From Acidobacteriaceae bacterium (GTDB lineage Bacteria > Acidobacteriota > Terriglobia > Terriglobales > Acidobacteriaceae), in assembly GCA_030041515.1 (NCBI GenBank), contig JASHNS010000079.1, positions 1-52,455 of the forward strand: a stretch of DNA of 52,455 bases, written 5' to 3'. Made by a program: the position numbers and the translations under genes. The notes below the pieces were generated by a model, which was given only the letters and a program-made list of their open reading frames with translations, made no database searches and was not told the DNA's origin. Positions 20,391-28,217 of the stretch are shown here, piece by piece (within the stretch, counting starts at the first letter, position 1; every line of letters starts with the position of its first letter).

Positions 20391-20454
20391 TGCGCCGCCC
20401 CTCTCGGCCGCTTTTCCTCCATACTGGTCAGCATGCCATTCCCTGGAGGCCCTC

Positions 20455-22131
20455 GTGACCGTCCCTGAGCCGGCACTCCCCCGCGGTCTCCTGGTCCTCG
20501 GTTATCAGGGAACCCTCGTGCCGGATCCTGGCCTGGCCCACCGCAGCCGCTCGCTCTGGACGGGCCATCTCTCTCTCGACCCCTGGATCACGACCGCCCA
20601 ACTGCAGCTGCGCCGCCGTCTCTCTCTCGATTTCCACGGATGCAACGAAGTGTGGGCCGATTCTCCCCCTCTCATCGAGACCCTCCGCTCCCGTCTCACC
20701 GGCATCCTCACCCAGTCTTTGCTGCTCGATCCCTCCGCGAACGAAGAGTCGCTCCTTCGCCGCTTCCCCGTGCTCTTCATCCTTCTGAAAAACGCGGCAA
20801 CAGAATGGGTGGAGTCGATCGCCGTCTTCCATCGCCGCTTCTGTCGTGACGCCTCTCATCTGGCCTCCTGGCTTGGCCTGTCCACTCTCCCCGCGCTGGC
20901 CGTCGTCACGCCTGCCTCCTCGGACGCCCACGCCGGCGGCCACGGCGTCCTCCGCCTGCTCTTTTGCGATGGAACCTGCATCTACTACAAGCCCCGCCCC
21001 GTCACCGGCGAGTGGCTCTGGGATCAGCTGGTCCGCGCCGTCAACGCCCACTCCTCGCTCCGCCTCACTTCCGCTGCAGCCCTGCCCGCAGCCGGCGGCC
21101 GCTATGGATGGGTCCTCTCGCTCCATCCCCACGCCGCTCTCCGCGCCTGGGACCCTCACTCCGCCCAATCCGCCGCATGGTGGCACGCCGCCGGCGCCAC
21201 GCTTTGCCTCGCTGCCCATCTCCGCATCACCGATCTCCATCTCGCCAACATCATGGCCACAGCCTGCGGCCCCGCTCCAACCGATGCCGAATCCCTCGGC
21301 ACTCCGCAGTCCGTCGCCGAGGCCTCGGCGCGTCAAACAGCCGAGTCCTCCGTGGCCCACATCCTCGACGCCCTGCTCGAGACCGGCCTCCTGCCCACAC
21401 ATCGCTCCGCCGATTTGCCGGATGTCTCCGGCCTCTTCGGCCAATCCGCGCCCGTTCCCGGCATCCTCGTGCCCCGCTGGTCCGCCACGCCCGCCGGCGC
21501 TTGCGAGTTGCGGTTCGTTCCCGCGGTGCTGATGGATCATGCCAACGCGCCCACCGGCGTCTCGCCTCTCCAGGTCATGCCCCAGCTCGTCAGCGGCTAT
21601 CGCGAAGCAGCCCAGGCCCTCCTGCGCTGTCGCGACTCGCTCGTCTCCCCCGGCTCTCCATGGCGTTCCATGCTCGAACACGCCCATGCGCCCCGCATCA
21701 TCCTGCGCGATACGCTCACGTACGGCCTTCTCCTCAGCGAATCCCTCCACCCGCAGCATCTTCGGTCGGCGTGCCATCGTCGCATCGTGCTGCTCGAAGC
21801 CCTGCGCCGCCGCAGCGGTGGCGCTCTTCCCCATGCCATCCTCCGCGCCGAACTGCGAGACCTTCTCGCGCTGCATATTCCGCGATGCACCGCGCTCCCC
21901 GGCTCCCGCACCCTGGCCGCCGCCTCCGGCCGCCCGCTGGCCCGTCGATTCTTCTCCTCCTCGCCCGCCCAGTCCGTCCTCAGCGCCATCGGAGCGCTCT
22001 CCTCCCGGCGATTGGCGGATGTCCATCTCCCGGCTCTCCACCTGGCGATCCTCCAGCCGCACGCTCCTCGCTCGCGCGCAGCCCTCGGCAATTTCGATCC
22101 ACAGGTCCAGGCCGGGGCTGACGTGGCATGA
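20455..22131 (+). CDS. LanM-type lanthipeptide dehydratase domain (DUF4135) without LanC cyclase domain
   Basis: A 558-residue protein matching the dehydratase half of class II lanthipeptide synthetases, which phosphorylate Ser/Thr of a precursor peptide and eliminate phosphate. Visible active-site blocks are DAHAGGHGVLRLLFCDG with YYKPR (Lys179), the kinase-like D-x-H-x-x-N at 260-265 followed by D-x-E at 277-279, the TGLLP block at 310-314, and RDTLTYGLLLSESLHP with Arg418 and Thr420. The domain end (LRDLLALHIPRCTALPGSR) is also present, so the dehydratase is complete and stops where the cyclase would begin. The GTG at 20455 has GGAGG five bases upstream. An in-frame GTG at 20359 lacks one. 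The N-terminal part is shorter than in typical LanM proteins. Without a cyclase, the expected product would carry dehydroamino acids but no enzyme-made thioether rings. Activity is inferred. Confidence 0.8.
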   Translation: MTVPEPALPRGLLVLGYQGTLVPDPGLAHRSRSLWTGHLSLDPWITTAQLQLRRRLSLDFHGCNEVWADSPPLIETLRSRLTGILTQSLLLDPSANEESLLRRFPVLFILLKNAATEWVESIAVFHRRFCRDASHLASWLGLSTLPALAVVTPASSDAHAGGHGVLRLLFCDGTCIYYKPRPVTGEWLWDQLVRAVNAHSSLRLTSAAALPAAGGRYGWVLSLHPHAALRAWDPHSAQSAAWWHAAGATLCLAAHLRITDLHLANIMATACGPAPTDAESLGTPQSVAEASARQTAESSVAHILDALLETGLLPTHRSADLPDVSGLFGQSAPVPGILVPRWSATPAGACELRFVPAVLMDHANAPTGVSPLQVMPQLVSGYREAAQALLRCRDSLVSPGSPWRSMLEHAHAPRIILRDTLTYGLLLSESLHPQHLRSACHRRIVLLEALRRRSGGALPHAILRAELRDLLALHIPRCTALPGSRTLAAASGRPLARRFFSSSPAQSVLSAIGALSSRRLADVHLPALHLAILQPHAPRSRAALGNFDPQVQAGADVA

Positions 22132-22138
22132 TCGAGGT

Positions 22139-22375
22139 ATGCCGAAGCAGTCAACCAAAGGCGATTTCGCGCAGAACGCCCTGCGAGTGGCGGAAATTTC
22201 AACTGGTGAAGTTCTCAAGCCGCACAAAAAAGATGCTGCCGCCGTTTCCCTGGGAAGACGGGGGGGCCTAAAGGGCGGAATCGCGCGGAAAGAAAAGCTC
22301 TCCTCGGAGCGGCGCAGAGAAATAGCCTCTGCAGCCGCCCGGAAAAGATGGGAGCGGGAACGTCAGGCCGACTGA
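22139..22375 (+). CDS. small basic protein with an RRGGLKGG motif
   Basis: A 78-residue basic protein starting eight bases after the LanM-like stop. The middle reads AAAVSLGRRGGLKGGIARKE and the end ASAAARKRWERERQAD. The GRRGGLKGGxAR...LS.E.R.EIA..AA..RW pattern recurs in short bacterial proteins, often near mobile or variable regions, and resembles a nucleic-acid-binding helix pair; its function is unknown. Codon use shifts here to AAA/GAA-rich, unlike the C-rich third positions of the LanM-like gene, so this is the first gene of a segment of different origin. GAGG lies only three bases before the ATG, a poor ribosome site. Its 3' end overlaps the convergent helix-turn-helix gene by 13 bases. 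Confidence 0.6.
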   Translation: MPKQSTKGDFAQNALRVAEISTGEVLKPHKKDAAAVSLGRRGGLKGGIARKEKLSSERRREIASAAARKRWERERQAD

Positions 22376-22893
22376 GCAGAGCCAGAGGGCTCGGTCATTG
22401 ACTCGATTAAATCCTCGTCGCCAGCATCGGGGGCGGAGTCTTCCGTGGTCGACGCTGCGCCCTTCTTCGCTGACTTCTTGACATAGTTCGGATACCACTC
22501 AGCGAGTGCCCAATCGCCCTTGATATTCACGATGTCACCGACTTTGTTTTCGCGGCGACTTAGAATAGCGTAGACGGTCTGGTACTTGCTGCCGGGAAGA
22601 CCACCTGCCTCCATTGCCTCCATCAGCTCCTGCGTGGAGAGTTTCCTGCGCTGGCTGGTCAGGTACATCTTCGCGGCCTCCGGGATGCTCTTGCCGAGAA
22701 ATGCGTCAGGCGCGGGCTTGCCGTTCACAATGGAATTGCCGCCTCCGCCGGACGGTGATCCAGGCGTCGGAGCATTACCGAGTCCAGCCATCCCAGCAAC
22801 TGCGCGGATCGCGGCAATTGCGGATTCTAGGTGCGCCTTCTTCGCTTCCAGATCGGCAAGGACGGCATCGTAATCAATCGGGGGTGTAGCCAT
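22363..22893 (-). CDS. winged-helix (HARE-HTH-like) protein with N-terminal coiled coil
   Basis: A 176-residue protein. Residues about 8-35 (VLADLEAKKAHLESAIAAI) form a short coiled coil. A Gly/Pro-rich linker follows, then a winged-helix segment SIPEAAKMYLTSQRRKLSTQ, ELMEAMEAGG, YQTVYAILSRRE and IVNIKGDWALAEWYP. That order of helices and the aromatic wing resemble the HB1/Asxl/restriction-endonuclease HARE-HTH module. The tail is acidic and disordered. GGAGG lies upstream of the ATG with suitable spacing. It overlaps the small basic protein gene tail-to-tail. It belongs to the lower-GC insert between the LanM-like gene and the peptide operon and may regulate that insert; this is inference. 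Confidence 0.65.
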   Translation of the reverse strand: MATPPIDYDAVLADLEAKKAHLESAIAAIRAVAGMAGLGNAPTPGSPSGGGGNSIVNGKPAPDAFLGKSIPEAAKMYLTSQRRKLSTQELMEAMEAGGLPGSKYQTVYAILSRRENKVGDIVNIKGDWALAEWYPNYVKKSAKKGAASTTEDSAPDAGDEDLIESMTEPSGSAQSA

Positions 22894-23644
22894 TGGCTAC
22901 CTCCATATATCCGCGCAAACCAGCGGCCTCCGCTGGTAGAATTGAGAGAGCCGCGCGGGGCGTTCCCCTTCCGGAGTAGCCCCGCTTGGCAGGTTTGGTT
23001 CCTGCGGTGTTTCCATAGCCGCTCGCCCTTTTTAGGGGCGCGTTGTTATTAGCACCGGGGTATCCTTTCAGCCGGGCCGGAGAGTGTCCTACCACTCCCG
23101 GCCCGAACTCTTTGCAGTATATAGCACCCCTGCTATAATTCCGGCGAATGATCTAGCAGTAGTCTGTGGAAATCCCTATCCTGTTGTAGTTTTTTTGCAT
23201 TGTAAAAGCATGACCGCTCAAGCATGATACAGGCATCCTGAATTGCTTGAGCAGAGAAAAACGGGCGCAAACGATAACGGCGTTGGTGGAGGGAACTCCA
23301 TCCGCGCCACGTCGCGCATGACCGGCACGGCGGAGGGTGCCATCCCTTCGCTTCACGCTGATCCTGGGAACGCCTGCGCCGCTTTCGACGGCGATAGCGT
23401 TTCTGCTGGGCGCACCAGACGCTCCGTGTCACACCCGCGACGGAAGCGGGGCTCGTCTGCCCTGTTCGGGGCATTGTGGAATTGATTTCACTGACCGAGC
23501 CGAAATCGATTCTGGACGGCTTAAAGATCGCGATGTAAACAAGAGCGTGCGCGTACCTGTTTTGCACACTTCCGCACTGCATTTGGTGCGCATCCTGTGG
23601 AAGATTAATGATAAAATCGCGAAAGGGGAGCGAATGAAAGGCGA
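22894..23644. other. 750-base low-GC gap with a small hairpin, no gene supported
   Basis: No protein-like frame is supported on either strand; the two longest frames (minus 23133-23582, plus 23337-23648) have no domain pattern and mixed composition. CGCCC-TTTTTAG-GGGCG around 23023-23040 is a short hairpin with an AT-rich loop. It could belong to the leader of the helix-turn-helix gene, which starts leftward at 22893. The right end carries GATAAAAT (about 23610) and AAAGG before the Panacea gene, so a promoter for the toxin-antitoxin pair probably lies here. A four-codon ATG-AAA-GGC-GAA-TGA frame overlaps the start of that gene. Confidence 0.4.
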
Positions 23645-24238
23645 ATGAGCGTCAATTTCAAGTTCGATATAGACAAGGCCATCGCGGCCACGGTTTATAT
23701 AGCCTCCAAAAAACCAACAGAATTGACTCAAGCGAAGCTTTTCAAACTGCTGTATTTCGCTGACAAGGATCATCTCGTCCGATATTGCCGTCCTATTACC
23801 GGGGACTGGTACACAGCCATGAAGGATGGCCCGGTTCCGTCGAACTTATATAACGCTTTCAAAAAGCTGGGGAGCCCTCCCAAAAAAGAAGACGAGAACG
23901 CGCGGAGGCTTGCGCAATTCGTGAAGCTGGATTCGTCGTGGCAATACCCGCGTATCGAGGTCCAGAAAGAACTGGACCCGTTACAGCTTTCCATCTCGGA
24001 CATCCATTCCTTGGACAGGGTTCTCAAGCTTTACGGGAAGATGAGTTTCACCCAAGTCCGATCCATCGCCCACAACACGCCGGCATGGGCGAATGCGTGG
24101 GAGAAGAAAGAAGAGACCAAAGATGCATCCCGCATGTCATTCGAGGACTTCTTTGAGGAAGATGCGAGCGCGCTATCGGGTGTCCGAGAAGAGATGGTTG
24201 AGAATTACCTGCTGAGGAAGGCCTTTGAAGAACGCTGA
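23645..24238 (+). CDS. Panacea (DUF4065/SocA-like) antitoxin
   Basis: A 197-residue protein carrying the Panacea domain. The family block is clear: KAIAATVYIASKK, then LTQAKLFKLLYFADKDHL, ITGDWYTAMKDGPVPSNLYN. This domain is known as a versatile antitoxin module that neutralises many unrelated toxins and also occurs in SocA-type proteolytic adaptors. The C-terminal part (about 95-197) is less conserved and would contact the partner. Its stop lies 14 bases inside the next gene, the arrangement of a toxin-antitoxin operon. AAAGG precedes the ATG closely. Base composition and codon use are those of the insert rather than of the flanking genes, consistent with horizontal transfer. Confidence 0.85.
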   Translation: MSVNFKFDIDKAIAATVYIASKKPTELTQAKLFKLLYFADKDHLVRYCRPITGDWYTAMKDGPVPSNLYNAFKKLGSPPKKEDENARRLAQFVKLDSSWQYPRIEVQKELDPLQLSISDIHSLDRVLKLYGKMSFTQVRSIAHNTPAWANAWEKKEETKDASRMSFEDFFEEDASALSGVREEMVENYLLRKAFEER

Positions 24239-24698
24239 GGCTTTTGACCCAGCAAAGCTGGCACGTTATTCAGTCTTCCGAGTTCATTACGAATACGCCA
24301 ATCAGGAGCCGGGTGAAAAACTGTTCGTAGTGCTGAAGCATGGGAAGAAGCTTCTGACACCTTACTGCATGTGCATCAAGGCCACGTCGAGGACACAGAG
24401 ATTTCAGGGCGACAAAAGCCTCCTGAACTGCTGCATTTCTTACAAGGCCGGGGAACTTCCATTTTTCCCTCTCGACACGATCATCGATCCCTCTAATTTC
24501 ATTCCCATGCTGCACGCGACTTTATCAGCCGAGGCAACGCAGGGACGCTATCGAATCGAAGGCAAAATGCCGGAAGACTTTCACAAAAAACTGATTCAGG
24601 CAATCAAGGGCCATCCGACCATAGAACCGAAAACAAAACAGATACTCCTGGAATGCATCGGAGAAAAGCTTAAAGACGACCCTGTGGATTCAAATTGA
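24225..24698 (+). CDS. putative toxin partner of the Panacea antitoxin (possibly MazF/PemK-like)
   Basis: A 157-residue protein overlapping the antitoxin gene by 14 bases. The TTG start has AGGAAGG about five bases upstream, inside the antitoxin gene. The sequence has alternating strand-like segments (YSVFRVHYEY, KLFVVLKHG, YCMCIKATS, LNCCISYKAGEL), then LDTIIDPSNFIPML and a C-terminal helical part. The order of strands and the LPFFPLDTIIDPSN block recall MazF/PemK-type small beta-barrel RNases, but the family is not certain. Position and overlap make it the obvious toxin candidate. It could instead be another PanT type not described for this antitoxin. Confidence 0.6.
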   Translation: MKNAEAFDPAKLARYSVFRVHYEYANQEPGEKLFVVLKHGKKLLTPYCMCIKATSRTQRFQGDKSLLNCCISYKAGELPFFPLDTIIDPSNFIPMLHATLSAEATQGRYRIEGKMPEDFHKKLIQAIKGHPTIEPKTKQILLECIGEKLKDDPVDSN

Positions 24699-24722
24699 CC
24701 CACGACCCGGCCCTCCGCCCGG

Positions 24723-24752
24723 TTGGAAGCCCCTGAAACGGCGTGCTAGAAT
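24723..24752 (+). promoter_or_regulatory. sigma-70-like promoter of the peptide-oxidase operon
   Basis: TTGGAA (24723-24728) and TAGAAT (24747-24752) are separated by 18 bases. They match the -35 and -10 consensus in four and five of six positions and lie about 60 bases before the GTG of the 67-residue peptide gene. This gives the operon its own start independent of the LanM-like gene and the insert. Confidence 0.5.
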
Positions 24753-24811
24753 TCCACCACTCCGCGTCCCCCGCGCATTCCACCTCTCGTTCCCAGGGAG
24801 AAAGGCCTACC

Positions 24812-25015
24812 GTGAACAATCTCCAGCGTCTGCAGGCAGCCGGCCTCATTGAGGTCCAGCACGCCCTCACCCCCGACGAAATCAACAGCATCAATGCGCT
24901 CAGCTCCGCCGAAGTGGACGCCCTGATCTCCGTCCGCGCCAAGCTGGGCGACGACTTCTTCAACCACAAGGTCCCGGTCGGCGATTCCCATCGCATGGGG
25001 ACGGTGATCCTCTAG
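24812..25015 (+). CDS. 67-residue leader-like peptide, candidate RiPP precursor
   Basis: A short protein with a GTG start; GGGAGAAAGG ends about six bases before it. Residues 1-50 look like a helical leader: NNLQRLQAAGLIE, then LTPDEINSINALSSAEVDAL, then ISVRAKLGDDFF. Residues 51-67 (NHKVPVGDSHRMGTVIL) are a non-helical tail that could be the core. It has no cysteine and only one Ser and one Thr in the tail. It is followed after 10 bases by the diiron oxidase gene, so the two are almost certainly co-translated. Small leader-like peptides placed directly before modification enzymes are the hallmark of RiPP loci. I do not recognise a named precursor family with certainty, and a small regulatory or scaffold protein remains possible. 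Confidence 0.65.
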   Translation: MNNLQRLQAAGLIEVQHALTPDEINSINALSSAEVDALISVRAKLGDDFFNHKVPVGDSHRMGTVIL

Positions 25016-25025
25016 GAAGGATCCC

Positions 25026-25802
25026 TTGCCTGCACATCCTCCACGTGGCCGCGCGCCGGATACCCCGCCCAGCCGAAGCCGGCGGCTTCGCTCCGCTCTG
25101 TCTCTCACGCGCGGCCGCCTCACCGATCTGATCGGCGAGGTCTGGCATCACCCGCGCCTTGGCGTCCTCTATCCCGAATTCCTCTTTGCCAGTTATGGAG
25201 TCACCGCCGCTTCGGCGCCCGCCATGTACATGGCCGCCCGCCAGTGCGAAGAACTCCGCGACCATCCTCTGGGCGAGTCCCTGCGCGCCTATTTCCTCGA
25301 CCATGCCAAAGAAGAGCAGGACCACGGCGAGTGGCTCCTCGCTGACCTCGCCTCCCTCGGCATCGATCGCCGCCGCGTCCTCGATCGCCTGCCTTATCCC
25401 AGCGCCGCCGCCCTCGTCGGCTCCCAATACTATTGGATACGCCACGTTCACCCCGCCGCGTACCTCGGCTACATCGCCGTTCTGGAGTGCCCCACAGACG
25501 CGAATTTCCTGCGCGAAGTCAGCAGCCGCGCCGGCATCCCCCTCGCCGCCATGTCCTGCCACCTCCGCCATGCGGAACTTGACCCCGGCCACGTCGCCGA
25601 ATTTGACGCCGCTTTGGACGTGCTTCCTCTCACACAGCAGCAGGAAGAGCTCATTGCCGTCAGCGCTCTTTCCACCATCGCCCACCTGGAACGCCTCTTC
25701 ACCGACATCCTTGCCAATTTCCACCGCATCTCCGTTCCGTCTCTCCGCAGCACGATCTTCATCACCAGCGAATCGGCGGCTCTCGTGCCCGCTCACCCCT
25801 AG
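25026..25802 (+). CDS. haem-oxygenase-like diiron oxidase/oxygenase (iron-containing redox enzyme)
   Basis: A 258-residue all-helical protein with the ligand set of the HDO superfamily (SznF, UndA, BesC, CADD relatives). E97-x-x-H100 lies in HAKEEQDHGEW, E154 in AVLECPTDAN, and the diagnostic H182-x3-D186-x2-H189 in RHAELDPGHV. HDO enzymes assemble a labile diiron centre and use O2 for N-oxygenation, C-C cleavage or desaturation of amino-acid-like substrates. TTG 25026 has GGAAGG five bases upstream. The N-terminal 20 residues are Pro/Arg-rich and may be flexible. It follows the leader-like peptide gene by 10 bases and is followed directly by the kinase gene, so the peptide is the most likely substrate; this is inference. 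Confidence 0.8.
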   Translation: MPAHPPRGRAPDTPPSRSRRLRSALSLTRGRLTDLIGEVWHHPRLGVLYPEFLFASYGVTAASAPAMYMAARQCEELRDHPLGESLRAYFLDHAKEEQDHGEWLLADLASLGIDRRRVLDRLPYPSAAALVGSQYYWIRHVHPAAYLGYIAVLECPTDANFLREVSSRAGIPLAAMSCHLRHAELDPGHVAEFDAALDVLPLTQQQEELIAVSALSTIAHLERLFTDILANFHRISVPSLRSTIFITSESAALVPAHP

Positions 25803-25814
25803 TTGAGTCTTCCC

Positions 25815-28217
25815 ATGGCCACAGCGACCAGTCCGGGCGATCTTCTCCTTCACTACCGCGTCGTCCGCAAGCTCGGCGAGGGCGGCATGGGCGTCGTCTT
25901 CGAAGCCGAGGACACTCGCCTCGGCCGCACCGTCGCCATCAAGCTTCTGCAGAATTCCATTTCCAATCATCCCGAAAGCCGCGCCCGTTTCCTCCGCGAA
26001 GCCCGCGCCGCCTCCTCCCTCGATCATCCCAACCTCTGCACCATCTACACCGTTGAAGAGGCTCCCGACGGCGCGCTGCTCCTCGTCATGGCCTGCTACC
26101 GCGGCCAGACTCTCGGCGATCTCCTCGCCAAACGCGGTGCCCTCGACGTCGCCCGCCTCCTCGACATCGGCGCTCAGGTCGCCACCGGCCTCCATGCCGC
26201 TCACATGTCCGGCATCGTGCATCGCGACATCAAGCCCGGCAACATTTTCCTGGTCCAGTCCGGCGGCGTCCGCATTCTCGACTTCGGCCTCTCCCGCATC
26301 GCCCACGAAACCAGGATGACCGCCCCTCATGCCGTCCTCGGCACCCTCACCTACATGGCTCCCGAGCAGTTGGCCGGAGACTCCGTCGATCATCGCGCCG
26401 ATATCTGGTCTCTCGGCGCCGTCCTCTACGAAATGGCTGCCGGGCATCCTCCCTTCCGCCACACCACCCCCGCCGCCACCTGCTCGGCCATCTCCCGCGG
26501 CGACTACATCCCCCTCCATCAGGTCCGTCCCGGCCTCCCCGATTCACTCCTCGCCGCCGTCGAGCGCTCCCTGCGCGTCCACGCCCATGAGCGCCACAGC
26601 TCCGCTGCCGAGGTTGCCCGCCTTCTCACCCTCGTCTCCCAGGAGCCGGCGTCGGCCGAAAATGCTCCCGCCCCGCCATCCGATGCCACCACCGAATTCC
26701 TCCCTGACGCGCTCGCCCGTCGCGCCGAATCCGTCCCCTCCCGGCGTGCCGATCCATCCTCCGCTGCCCACCATTCCCCCGACTTGGATTCCGACACCGC
26801 GACCGACCCTTCCATCGCCGTTCTCCCCCTCCGCAATCTCAGCGCGGAGCCCGACAGCGAATACTTCAGCGACGGCCTCACGGAAGAGTTGATCTCCCTG
26901 CTCGGCACCATCCCCGGCCTCCGGGTCGTCTCCCGTACCTCCGCCTTCGCCTTCAGGGGAGCCACCAAAGATATCCGCGAGATTGGCGAAGCCCTCCACG
27001 CCAGGGTCATCCTCGAAGGCAGCGTCCGCCGCTCCGGAACCCGCGTCCGCGTCCATACCCAGCTCACCCACGTTCGCAAAGGTTTTCAGCTCTGGTCCGC
27101 CCGCTTCGATGGCGAGCTCTCCGGCGTCTTCGAGCTCCAGGATCAAATCGCCTCCTCCGTCGTCAACGCCCTGCGCGACACCGTCGCTCAGCACCTCACC
27201 CTTTCCGCTCCTGAGCCGGCCACGCCCATGCGCACCGAGGCCTGGGAGGTCTACCTCAAAGGACGCTACCACTGGAATCGCAAGACCCTCGAAGACATCC
27301 AGCTCGCTGGCCGCTATTTCGAGCGCGCTCTGGAGCTCGACCCCGCATCCGCCGGCGCCCATGCCGGCGTCGCCGACTTCTACTGCCTCCAGGGAACTCT
27401 CGGCGCCATGCCGCCTCACGAAGCCTGGGGCCTCGCCCGCACCTCCGCCCTCAAGGCCATCAGCCTCGACCCCAGTCTCCCCGAAGGCCACATCGCCCTC
27501 GCTTCCGTCATGCAGTATTACGACTGGAACTGGGACGATGCCCGCCAGCATCTCAAAAAGGCCATCGAGCTCCGCCCCCAGCGCGGCGAATCCTACTACC
27601 TCTACGCCGCCTGCCTCATGATCCACGGCCTCCTCGAGGATGCCCTCGAGCAGCTCCGCATCGGCCTCAGCTATGATCCGCTCTCCGTCCCCCTGCTCGG
27701 CGCTCAGGCCATCTGCAGCGCCTATCTCGGCGATCACGATGCCGGCATTCTCCTCGCGCAGAGCGCCCTCCAGTCCTCGCCCCACTATTTCGAGCTTTAT
27801 TACGCCCTCGGCCTCGCCCAGTCACTGAGCGGCCGCACCCAGGAGGCTGTCCGCACCTTCGAAGACGGCATCGCCAACAGCCGCATGCCCGTCCTCCTCG
27901 GCTGGCTCGCCGACGCCCACGTGCGCAACGGCGATCCCGAGAAAGCGCGCCAGGCCCTCACCCAGCTTCTCGACTACGAGAAGAACGGCGCCGTCATGCC
28001 CGTCGCCATCGCTGTCGCCGCCGCCGCCGTCGGCGACCACGACCTCGCCTTCACCTGGCTCGATAAAGCCGCCGAGCGCCGCGATATCTTCCTCGCTTAC
28101 ATTTCAATCTTTCCCAGCCTCAAGCCGCTGCACGACGATCCTCGCTATCATCGCCTTCTTCAAAAAATGAACCTCAAACATCCTTCCACCCACCGGAGGC
28201 GCCTTGCTCCTCGGTAG
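25815..28217 (+). CDS. Ser/Thr protein kinase with a TolB-like domain and TPR repeats
   Basis: An 800-residue Hanks-type kinase. The catalytic domain (about 13-275) has LGEGGMGVVFEAED, the ATP lysine VAIK (Lys43), HRDIKPGN (Asp138), DFGLS and YMAPEQLAG, so it should be active. After a Pro/Ser-rich linker, IAVLPLRNLSAEPDSEYFSD starts the TolB-N/FlgO-like domain common in such proteins (about 338-455). TPR repeats follow, for example RYFERALELDPASAGAHAGV and HLKKAIELRPQRGESYYLY. No membrane segment is evident, so it is probably cytoplasmic. A TTG at 25803, directly after the preceding TAG, is an alternative start. Its last 14 bases overlap the peptidase gene. The architecture is widespread in Acidobacteriota as a general regulator; a role in the peptide locus rests on operon position. 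Confidence 0.9.
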   Translation: MATATSPGDLLLHYRVVRKLGEGGMGVVFEAEDTRLGRTVAIKLLQNSISNHPESRARFLREARAASSLDHPNLCTIYTVEEAPDGALLLVMACYRGQTLGDLLAKRGALDVARLLDIGAQVATGLHAAHMSGIVHRDIKPGNIFLVQSGGVRILDFGLSRIAHETRMTAPHAVLGTLTYMAPEQLAGDSVDHRADIWSLGAVLYEMAAGHPPFRHTTPAATCSAISRGDYIPLHQVRPGLPDSLLAAVERSLRVHAHERHSSAAEVARLLTLVSQEPASAENAPAPPSDATTEFLPDALARRAESVPSRRADPSSAAHHSPDLDSDTATDPSIAVLPLRNLSAEPDSEYFSDGLTEELISLLGTIPGLRVVSRTSAFAFRGATKDIREIGEALHARVILEGSVRRSGTRVRVHTQLTHVRKGFQLWSARFDGELSGVFELQDQIASSVVNALRDTVAQHLTLSAPEPATPMRTEAWEVYLKGRYHWNRKTLEDIQLAGRYFERALELDPASAGAHAGVADFYCLQGTLGAMPPHEAWGLARTSALKAISLDPSLPEGHIALASVMQYYDWNWDDARQHLKKAIELRPQRGESYYLYAACLMIHGLLEDALEQLRIGLSYDPLSVPLLGAQAICSAYLGDHDAGILLAQSALQSSPHYFELYYALGLAQSLSGRTQEAVRTFEDGIANSRMPVLLGWLADAHVRNGDPEKARQALTQLLDYEKNGAVMPVAIAVAAAAVGDHDLAFTWLDKAAERRDIFLAYISIFPSLKPLHDDPRYHRLLQKMNLKHPSTHRRRLAPR

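Noticed and set aside
22139-22375. The 78-residue basic protein as the precursor for the LanM-like enzyme
   Set aside because: It is adjacent, but it is Lys/Arg-rich throughout with an RRGGLKGG motif, lacks a leader-core layout, and belongs to the compositional insert. The peptide at 24812 fits better.
23133-23582. A 149-codon minus-strand frame in the gap before the Panacea gene
   Set aside because: No ribosome site, no domain, basic low-complexity middle.
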